Shown here piece by piece: positions 58,509 to 64,000 of a stretch of 64,000 bases of DNA. The DNA comes from Amycolatopsis aidingensis (GTDB lineage: Bacteria; Actinomycetota; Actinomycetes; Mycobacteriales; Pseudonocardiaceae). The DNA lies in NCBI RefSeq assembly GCF_018885265.1, contig NZ_CP076538.1, positions 310,001 through 374,000 of the forward strand. Direction: 5' to 3'. Position numbers and translations under genes: made by a program. The notes beneath the pieces are model-generated. The model was not told the DNA's origin. It did no database searches and saw only the letters and a list, made by a program, of their open reading frames with translations. Within the stretch, counting starts at the first letter, position 1; each line of letters starts with the position of its first letter.

Positions 58509-59747
58509 CTAGCTGATACGGGCCCTGTGTCGCAGGAATAAATCGTGGCGTGCATGATTATCCTGGCCGGTAAAGGCCTTGAAGCTACCGAGTCTGTACC
58601 TCGTCTTCGTCCCCTCAGTTCGAATCTCGACCTCAAAATCCCGGCTGAGAAGGCCGATACGGCGTTCAAGTTCAGCTGGGTCATCGAGGTTCGCGGACTT
58701 CATCAGGCGTTCAGGGGTGACGAAGCCGAGCGATGATCGAAGCGTTTTGTAAATCGGGTCATGCTCGGTGTTGTCGAGCGTCCGTGGGCTTCCTTCATGC
58801 TGGAACGAACGCATGATCGCGGCACCCACCGCATGCGCTACCGGCGGTGGGAATGCGTTTCCAATCTGCCGATAACGGGAGGTCTTGCGACCTGTGAAAT
58901 CCCACTTGTAGTCACCCGACCATCCTTGGATCCGGGCAACCATCTCGCAAGTCAGCTTGGGCATGAAATCGGAAGGTGTTCCCGCCGGGGGTGGCGCATC
59001 GGCGAGACCGAGGGCATCGACACCCATATCGGCCCAGGCTCGTTTCGCCCGGGTCGGACCGAGGTCGGCGCCCCCATGTTTCTTCGAACCTCCAACGATG
59101 GTAGGCGCGATACCATCCGCCTTGTTTGCCCACGCCTTAGCTCCATGCCAGCCGCCAGCCGCCATCAGATCTACCAGCGTTTCGCCGACGGTCGGCGGCG
59201 GTGGCGCTGGCTCGGGCCAATGGAAGTACGGAGCGTCGTCGGGTTTGAGCGCGACGAGGATGAACCGTGGTCTCAGCTGTGGAACGCCAAAGTTCGATGC
59301 CTGCAGGAGACGCCACTCGGCGATGTAGCCAAGCTGAGCTAGGTGGTCGAGGACGTGTTGCCGGTATCCGGCAAACCGGGGCATACTCAACCCGCGTACG
59401 TTCTCTAGCAGCAGGGCGCGAGGTTTCATTACAGTGACCTGTTCGACGGCCCATGCAAACAGGTCTCGCTCATCGCTTGCCCCGAGTTGCTTGCCGGCGA
59501 TGGAGAACGGTGGACATGGTACGCCGCCAGCCAGCAGTGAAACCTGAGCGTAGTCGGCTGGGCGCCAGACCGATTGGTCGGCTACGTCGCCCTCTGCAAT
59601 CTTCCAGCTGGGTCTGTTGGCCCTCAGGGTGTGGCAGGCGTTGCTGTCGAGTTCTACGGCTAGCGCGTGCTCGAACCCGGCCTTCTCAAGCCCTAGCGCC
59701 TGGCCTCCTGCGCCGGCGCAGATCTCGACCACTTCGAACGTGTCCAT
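58509..59747 (-). CDS. DNA C5-cytosine methyltransferase
   Basis: The 412-residue enzyme shows motif I EICAGAGGQALGLEKAGF, motif IV GGVPCPPFS with catalytic Cys78, motif VI ENVRG (115-119), motif VIII QLRPRFILV and motif X RQIGNAFPPPVAHAVG. The target-recognition region between VIII and IX is short. A tail of about 80 residues beyond motif X ends GTKTRYRLGSFKAF and resembles the N-terminal domain of the HNH protein. ATG 59747 follows GAGAGGAG; the longer open frame upstream is not used. It converges on the HNH gene and is divergent from the Vsr-type gene. Confidence 0.93.
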   Translation of the reverse strand: MDTFEVVEICAGAGGQALGLEKAGFEHALAVELDSNACHTLRANRPSWKIAEGDVADQSVWRPADYAQVSLLAGGVPCPPFSIAGKQLGASDERDLFAWAVEQVTVMKPRALLLENVRGLSMPRFAGYRQHVLDHLAQLGYIAEWRLLQASNFGVPQLRPRFILVALKPDDAPYFHWPEPAPPPPTVGETLVDLMAAGGWHGAKAWANKADGIAPTIVGGSKKHGGADLGPTRAKRAWADMGVDALGLADAPPPAGTPSDFMPKLTCEMVARIQGWSGDYKWDFTGRKTSRYRQIGNAFPPPVAHAVGAAIMRSFQHEGSPRTLDNTEHDPIYKTLRSSLGFVTPERLMKSANLDDPAELERRIGLLSRDFEVEIRTEGTKTRYRLGSFKAFTGQDNHARHDLFLRHRARIS

Positions 59748-59840
59748 CGATGCTCCTCTCTGTCTGCGCCGTGCGAGGTGATGCAGGTATCTTGCCTCAC
59801 GCATGGCGCCAAGGTCCGGAAGGTGGGGTGGTTGGCGAAC

Positions 59841-60329
59841 GTGTCGGCGGATCAACGCGAGCAGCCGCGGCCGGAAGGCCGCAAGCAGGTACGACACCCC
59901 GCGGCCCTCAACGAGGGCCGCTCGCGGAACATGCGAGCGAACCGGCGGTCAAACACCAAACCTGAGGTGGCCCTGCGTAGCGAGCTGCACCGTCTGGGAT
60001 ATAGGTATCGCAAAGATCACAGGCTGGACTTGCCCGCTGGCGTGCGTGTCCGGCCAGACATCGTTTTCACGCGTCGCAAGATCGCCGTTTTCGTGGACGG
60101 ATGCTTCTGGCATGTGTGTCCTCAGCATGGCCGGGAGCCGACACGGAACGAGTGGTACTGGAGTCCAAAGCTACGGCGGAACGTGGAACGGGACCGTCGC
60201 GCAGACTCGGCCCTCACGGATGCTGGCTGGAGGGTCGTGCGCATCTGGGAGCACGAGGATGTGCAAGATGCGGTAGACCGTGTGCGTAGTATGATCGAAC
60301 ACGGGTTCGATCATACGGAGGGGGGCTGA
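59841..60329 (+). CDS. vsr: Very short patch repair (Vsr) endonuclease
   Basis: Vsr nicks beside T:G mismatches that arise when 5-methylcytosine deaminates, so it belongs with the cytosine methyltransferase. The 162-residue protein has PEVALRSELHRLGYRYRKDH, the catalytic-Asp segment VRPDIVFTRRK (Asp73), the zinc/His segment FVDGCFWHVCPQHG (84-97) and a late GWRVVRIWEHE. GTG 59841 is the best-supported start because of the preceding GGTGGGGTGG; earlier ATG/GTG codons at 59778-59781 are possible. Confidence 0.85.
   Translation: MSADQREQPRPEGRKQVRHPAALNEGRSRNMRANRRSNTKPEVALRSELHRLGYRYRKDHRLDLPAGVRVRPDIVFTRRKIAVFVDGCFWHVCPQHGREPTRNEWYWSPKLRRNVERDRRADSALTDAGWRVVRIWEHEDVQDAVDRVRSMIEHGFDHTEGG
60291..60314 (+). 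repeat. Hairpin inside the end of vsr
   Basis: ATGATCGAAC (60291-60300) pairs perfectly with GTTCGATCAT (60305-60314) around ACGG. It lies within the last codons of vsr and may serve as a terminator-like structure. Confidence 0.5.
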
Positions 60330-60460
60330 CATTTCCGCTGCGTCGAGGGGAGTTCGACAGTCCCGCCGGGATGATCCATCCTTTTGGGTGGTCGGACCAG
60401 TGGGGATGGCAGCGACGAGCGGTCTGCGGACATCAGCTACTGCCGGATCGGGAGCCGCTA

Positions 60461-60540
60461 AAGGTTAGGTTCGAATCTCTCCCGGCACCTCTGGTTGAGC
60501 CAGCGAGAAACCCGGTATGGCTGGGGTTCTTTCCTGCCGA
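60461..60540 (+). repeat. Putative attR: degenerate tRNA-Arg tail copy
   Basis: AAGGTTAG-GTTCGAATC, then TCTGGTTGAG, CAGC-AGAA-CCC and GGCTGGGG match 57355-57437 in order, with scattered changes and small gaps. It does not fold as a full tRNA. It lies 23 bases before the end of the lectin pseudogene. Confidence 0.55.
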
Positions 60541-60562
60541 AACGGGTCGTGTCGGCGCCGGA

Positions 60563-61190
60563 TCAGCTGGGCCGCCAGGTGCGGTATTCCAGTGAGTCCA
60601 CCCCGGCGCCGGGGAAGAGGACCGTCATGTGGCCGGGGGTGGCCGATACCGCTGCCGGTGCACCTTCGCCGGCGCGGCTCACCCGATCCCAGCCCGTCCA
60701 GTGATTACCCAGCCACTGCTTGCAGTAGATATAGGGATCCTGTTGTGGCCCCAGGATACCGCGGTCGGTGCGCGGTAGATTTGACCACGAATATCGTGCC
60801 ACTCGTGCCAGCGACCGTCGTACCATTTGTGCCATATCGCTCTGTTCTGGCCGGGTGCGAAAACGTCAAGGCGCCCTGCGCCCCAGGAACTCAGGGCAGC
60901 GCCATCGCCTACCCATCCATCCAATTGTTCCCAGGTGAAATGCTGGCCGGCATTATCCGACCACCCGTGCCAAAACCGAGGCTGGTCCACGTACGCGACG
61001 ATGTCGATACGACGGTGTTCCCAGGCGGCCGCGGCGAGTGCCGTGGCGCCTGCCGGAGACCACGCCAACCTCCGTGCGTGGCCGCCGGGGCCGCCTTCGG
61101 AGACCGGCGAGTGCCAGATGAGGCCGTCGAGGCCTTGGTAGAACACATCGATCGAGCCTGGTTCCCGGGAGCACACTCCAACCGGGAATG
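60563..61190 (-). pseudogene. Broken PLL/DUF346-type beta-propeller lectin
   Basis: On the minus strand from about 61180, the frame gives SIDVFYQGLDGLIWHSP, RRIDIVAYVDQPRFWHGW and RLDVFAPGQNRAIWHKWYDG. These are blades of a PLL-like propeller lectin. After TAVSWGHNRI (near 60737) the homologous frame moves to PYIYCKQWLGNHWTGWDRV and continues to LEYRTWRPS and a stop at 60563. The beginning lacks a signal peptide or start. It is thus frameshifted and shortened at the front. It may have been damaged when the neighbouring island inserted. Confidence 0.7.
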
Positions 61191-61317
61191 ATCGAACATT
61201 ACTGATGTAGTTACTGCCACCCCATGAACCCGCCACAGCCCTACCCCTTCCGCTTCGTTGGCGGCTCAATCGGAGGTGGACCACGGGTCGTTACGTTGAT
61301 CTTTTTACCGCGGAATG

Positions 61318-61348
61318 CCGAAAGCCCCCGGAATCCGGGGGCTTTCGG
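61318..61348. terminator. Strong terminator after the esterase
   Basis: CCGAAAGCCCCCGGA (61318-61332) pairs perfectly with TCCGGGGGCTTTCGG (61334-61348) around a single A. It lies 24 bases past the esterase stop on the minus strand. Confidence 0.85.
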
Positions 61349-61372
61349 TGTGCTTCGGAACGGTTCTGTGGC

Positions 61373-62380
61373 TCAGCGGGGACCCCAGAGGACGTCCCGC
61401 ATCACCGGAAGCTCCCGGCGCAGGCCCTGCCAGCCTGCGCAGTGGATGTTGTGCGCGCAGTCGTACTCGACGAACCAGCTGTTGGTGATCCCGTTCGCCA
61501 GCAGGTGCTGGTGGAACTCGTAGCTCAGCCGGTGCGCCTGCGCCTCCAGCGGGTCACCGTGCTGCGTGCCGCCGTAGAGCACCGTGTGTATCCCGCTGAG
61601 CGCCCCGACCCGGTGCTGCGGGTTGTTGAAAGCCCAGGAGCCGTCGCCGGGTGCGCCGAACGGGCCGTCCAGCGGGAAGCCCTCGATCTCCATCGAACCG
61701 GTGACCGCGGTGCGCATGCGGAGGTCCTCCAGGTTGTAACCCCCGGAGAGGCCCAGGGCGAACCGGAACAGCCAGGGCCGGTGGGTGGCGTGCCGGATCG
61801 CGGCGAAGGCACCCATGGAGAACCCGGCGATCGCGCGGCCCTCCCGCTCACGGATGGTGCTCAGGTTCTGGTCGATCCACGGGATGAGCTGGTCGAGGTG
61901 GAAGGTGTCCCACTGCTGAACGCCCGCGGACTGGTTCACCCAGTTCGTCGCCCACCCGGCCTTGCCGGCCTCGGCGGTCACCGTGATGAACGGGAACCCG
62001 CGGGTGATCCCCTCCACATCGGCCTCGTGGTGCCAGGCGCCCGGCCCCTGCCCGCGGCCGTGGAACAGGTAGAGCACGGGATAGCGCAACGCCGGGTTGT
62101 AGCCCTCGGGCAGGGTGACGATCACGTCGTGGTAGTCCCAGGCGATAGCGCGGGTGTCCACCGCGTCGGTGTGGATGTTCACCACGTACGAGCGCGGGGT
62201 GCTTTGCAGGACGTTGCGCACCTCGATGCCGTGACCGGAGGTGAAGGTCGGCTGCGGCGCGGCACCCGCGGGCGCCGGCGCGACGGTCAGGGTCGCCAGC
62301 AAGGCGACCACGATCGACAGGGCACGGCCCCAGCGCGCTCGCCGCCGGGCGGCAGGGCGTTCGTTCGACCTGGAAACCAC
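61373..62380 (-). CDS. Secreted esterase of the antigen-85/esterase-D fold
   Basis: A signal peptide (RALSIVVALLATLTVAPAPA) precedes an alpha/beta hydrolase with VLYLFHGRGQGPGAWHHEAD for the oxyanion region. The nucleophile elbow is GFSMGAFAA (Ser about 188), with a C-terminal DCAHNIHCAGW providing the histidine. Related secreted esterases include the mycolyltransferases, but these signatures do not prove mycolate specificity. GTG 62380 follows GAGGAGATGGCGA. The much longer frame upstream crosses other genes and is not real. Length 335 residues. Confidence 0.85.
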   Translation of the reverse strand: MVSRSNERPAARRRARWGRALSIVVALLATLTVAPAPAGAAPQPTFTSGHGIEVRNVLQSTPRSYVVNIHTDAVDTRAIAWDYHDVIVTLPEGYNPALRYPVLYLFHGRGQGPGAWHHEADVEGITRGFPFITVTAEAGKAGWATNWVNQSAGVQQWDTFHLDQLIPWIDQNLSTIREREGRAIAGFSMGAFAAIRHATHRPWLFRFALGLSGGYNLEDLRMRTAVTGSMEIEGFPLDGPFGAPGDGSWAFNNPQHRVGALSGIHTVLYGGTQHGDPLEAQAHRLSYEFHQHLLANGITNSWFVEYDCAHNIHCAGWQGLRRELPVMRDVLWGPR

Positions 62381-62466
62381 TCGCCATCTCCTCTGTGCTG
62401 GTCCGTTGTCTGCGCGGGTCACGCTAAGTGGGTCCGTTGAAATTCCGATGAAACGGTGGTCGCCGC

Positions 62467-62485
62467 TATGGCAAGTTGCTATAAT
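62467..62485 (+). promoter_or_regulatory. PadR promoter with autoregulatory palindrome
   Basis: TATGGCAAGTTGCTATA (62467-62483) is a near-perfect 17-base palindrome. A consensus -10 box TATAAT occupies 62480-62485, inside its right arm. Binding of the PadR dimer here would block its own promoter, 25 bases before the start. Confidence 0.6.
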
Positions 62486-62509
62486 GCATGGCGGACGAAG
62501 GGTGTGCTG

Positions 62510-63136
62510 ATGACAGGGCTGCGACGTGCGGACCGGGATCTGGCCGCGGTGACCGTGCTCGCCCTGCTGCTCCAGGGGCCGCGGCACACCTACGAGATGC
62601 ACCGGCTGATCGTCGATACGCACAAGGACTTCGTGACCGGCCTGCCGCGGCGGCTCTACCACGCGGTGGAGCGGCTGGAGCGGGACGGCCTGATCGGGGT
62701 GGCCGAGCACAGCCGCGCGGGCAGCCGCCCGGAGCGCACCGTCTACCAGCTCACCGCGCGCGGCAGGTCGGCCCTCACCGATCGGGTGTACCGGCTGCTG
62801 GCCACCCCGGACCGGGACGCGACACCGCTGGTCGCCGGGCTGTCCCTGATCGGCTGCCTGCCGGTGGCCCGGGCCCGGCAGGCGCTGGCCGAGCGCGCCG
62901 AGGCCCTGGCCGGAGCCGTGCGGCAGACCGAGGAGCAACTGGCGTCCGTGGCGGCGCGGCTGCCCAGGGTGCTGCTGCTGGAGGCCGAGTACGAACGGAC
63001 CCGCCGGACGGCCGAACTCGACTGGGTGCGGGCGCGGCTGGCCGAACTGGATGCGGGCGAGTTGTCCTGGCCCGCCGATCCGCGGCAGTTGCTGCCGATC
63101 GAGGAGGCATTCGATGAGCTGACCGACCAGACCTGA
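62510..63136 (+). CDS. PadR-family transcriptional regulator
   Basis: The N-terminal winged helix has LLQGPRHTYEMHRLIVDTHK, a TGLPRRLYHAVERLERDGLI recognition block and the wing SRPERTVYQLTARGR. The C-terminal part (about 100-205) is a long coiled-coil dimer domain (VLLLEAEYERTRRTAELDWV), as in group PadR-s2 proteins. ATG 62510 is preferred, with GAAGGG nearby. The following VOC gene, 141 bases downstream, is a possible target. Confidence 0.88.
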   Translation: MTGLRRADRDLAAVTVLALLLQGPRHTYEMHRLIVDTHKDFVTGLPRRLYHAVERLERDGLIGVAEHSRAGSRPERTVYQLTARGRSALTDRVYRLLATPDRDATPLVAGLSLIGCLPVARARQALAERAEALAGAVRQTEEQLASVAARLPRVLLLEAEYERTRRTAELDWVRARLAELDAGELSWPADPRQLLPIEEAFDELTDQT

Positions 63137-63277
63137 CACAAAAAGGCCATCGGCGCGGTGCGGCAACACCACGCCGATGGCGAGGCAACCCGAACCGGTC
63201 CACCGGAGCGGATCGATATCCAGGCCGCGACACCTCCAGGGTATCCGATCGCGCTCCATGAAATAAAAGGAGCGAAA

Positions 63278-63988
63278 ATGTCCGAGGGAAATTTCGTCGC
63301 GCATGAACTGCGCGTTCCGGACGTGGCGGCGGGCGCTGCGTTCTACGGCGACCTCTTCGGTTGGACGGCAACCGATTCGCCGACCGGCAGGCAACTGCGA
63401 GCCGGACACCTGACCATCGGCGGGGTGAGCCGGGTGAAAGACGGTATTCCGGCGCACTGGAGCGGTTGCGTGGCGGTGACCGACGTACTCGCCGCGGTGG
63501 ACACCGCCGTGCAAAGGGGCGCCACCGTCACCACGCCGACCGGCGCGCCGGTCGACCTCCCCGGCCAGGGCAAGCTGGCACCGATGCTGGATCCGGCACG
63601 GGGGTTCTTCCTCCTCGCCGAGCCTGCCGCCGAGGTCGCCACCGGCACCGACGGAACCTTCGCCTGGCACCGGCTGTACGCCACCGATCCCGCCGCGGCC
63701 ATCGCCTTCTACCAGGCGGTCCTGCCATGGCGGGCGCCGGTCGCGGGCTCGCACCGGTTCCTGCTGCCGGAAGGGAAGCCGGTGGCCGAGGTCGTCCGCG
63801 CGACCGGGACCGCGCAGCACTGGCTCCCGTACGTGCTGGTGAACGACCTGGAAGCGGCCTGCTCCCTGGCGGCCGAACTCGGCGCCACGGTGCACGCGGA
63901 CCGGCACGCCCTGACCACCGGCGGCCGCTCGCGGGTGATCGTCGATCCGCAGGGTGCCGAACTCGGCCTTTGCGCAAACACCGGGTAG
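63278..63988 (+). CDS. Two-domain VOC/glyoxalase protein
   Basis: The first module begins FVAHELRVPDVAAGAAFYGD and ends LDPARGFFLLAEP. The second begins FAWHRLYATDPAAAIAFYQA and ends IVDPQGAELGLC. The His in AHELR and the His in AWHRL could be metal ligands. This matches the CFP-30B-like two-domain VOC proteins of actinomycetes, whose substrate is unknown. AAAGGAG precedes ATG 63278; the longer open frame has no homology. The stop lies 12 bases before the window end. Confidence 0.85.
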   Translation: MSEGNFVAHELRVPDVAAGAAFYGDLFGWTATDSPTGRQLRAGHLTIGGVSRVKDGIPAHWSGCVAVTDVLAAVDTAVQRGATVTTPTGAPVDLPGQGKLAPMLDPARGFFLLAEPAAEVATGTDGTFAWHRLYATDPAAAIAFYQAVLPWRAPVAGSHRFLLPEGKPVAEVVRATGTAQHWLPYVLVNDLEAACSLAAELGATVHADRHALTTGGRSRVIVDPQGAELGLCANTG

Positions 63989-64000
63989 TGAATATGTAAC

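Larger units (their letters stand above)
57386..60540. mobile_element. Restriction-modification island at tRNA-Arg
   Basis: About 3.1 kb with visibly lower GC and less biased third codon positions than its neighbours lies between tRNA-Arg and a degenerate copy of its 3' end. It carries an HNH endonuclease, a cytosine methyltransferase and a Vsr-type nuclease, but no integrase. The missing integrase means that it was either moved by another element or has lost its own. Confidence 0.6.

Noticed and set aside
60421..60500. Possible extra tRNA gene
   Set aside because: A T-arm-like GGTTCGAATC is present, but acceptor, D and anticodon arms cannot be formed; it is a tRNA tail remnant.
60679..61284. 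Intact 201-residue lectin gene
   Set aside because: Homology switches frame near 60737, and the upstream part has neither a ribosome site nor a signal peptide.
61373..63907. An 844-codon minus-strand open frame
   Set aside because: Only the part from 62380 down has a signal peptide and hydrolase motifs; the rest runs opposite to the PadR and VOC genes and is Arg/Pro/Gly-rich, as expected of shadow frames in high-GC DNA.

Overview
The window is high-GC DNA with dense, often 4-base-overlapping genes, frequent GTG starts and actinobacterial families throughout: Mce/YrbE transport, XRE-DUF5753/DUF397 pairs, EspG, Hrp1 and an F420-type LLM oxidoreductase. I read it as the chromosome of a filamentous actinomycete, most likely Pseudonocardiaceae (Amycolatopsis or Prauserella type). 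The family is inferred from gene content; the genus is not resolved.

Layout. 1-6.4 kb holds small accessory genes: a DUF3558 lipoprotein cut by the window edge, an XRE/DUF397 regulatory pair, a broken ATP-binding regulator flanked by a duplicated DUF397 tail, a SEC-C protein, a VOC protein, and an LLM oxidoreductase with a KstR-type palindrome at its start. 6.4-10.9 kb is an aliphatic amidase operon (amiC-amiS-amiE-amiB) facing a MarR gene, followed by a PucR-type regulator. 12.9-26.7 kb is a complete Mce lipid-import operon in one direction. It runs as three secreted proteins that share a repeated domain, then mceG, yrbEA, yrbEB, mceA-F and two Mce-associated proteins. A fourth secreted protein lies just past the terminators on the other strand and shares a domain with the third. 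27.8-31.7 kb encodes a secreted trypsin-like protease, a CopB-type metal ATPase behind a CsoR-like operator, and a proline-rich membrane protein.

31.9-41.7 kb carries a large LuxR/ATPase regulator, a winged-helix protein, a FabH-like ketosynthase, an orphan ORC/CDC6-type ATPase, a membrane adenylate cyclase, an ATP-dependent DNA ligase and a small secreted protein. 41.8-47.1 kb holds a phosphotransferase, a membrane protein and stress or dormancy genes: Hrp1-like, SigB/F-type sigma, its anti-sigma, a DUF7218-type protein and an Rv2629-like protein. 47.2-52.5 kb is metabolic (TSUP transporter, GlmS, HisC/Pat, DLH-like). 52.7-55.1 kb is a PE/PPE/EspG-like trio without an ESX core, followed by acetoacetyl-CoA synthetase.

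At 57.2-57.4 kb, tRNA-Ser(GCT) and tRNA-Arg(ACG) precede a roughly 3-kb island of visibly lower GC. It carries an HNH endonuclease, a C5-cytosine methyltransferase and a Vsr-type nuclease, and ends in a degenerate copy of the tRNA-Arg 3' region. The window closes with a lectin pseudogene, an esterase, an autoregulated PadR and a VOC protein.

Three observations stand out. Similar CTACC...GGTAG palindromes precede the Mce operon, the outlying secreted protein and the FabH-like gene, suggesting a small lipid regulon. Novel secreted domain families bracket the Mce operon. The island's nuclease and methyltransferase appear to share a DNA-binding-like domain.
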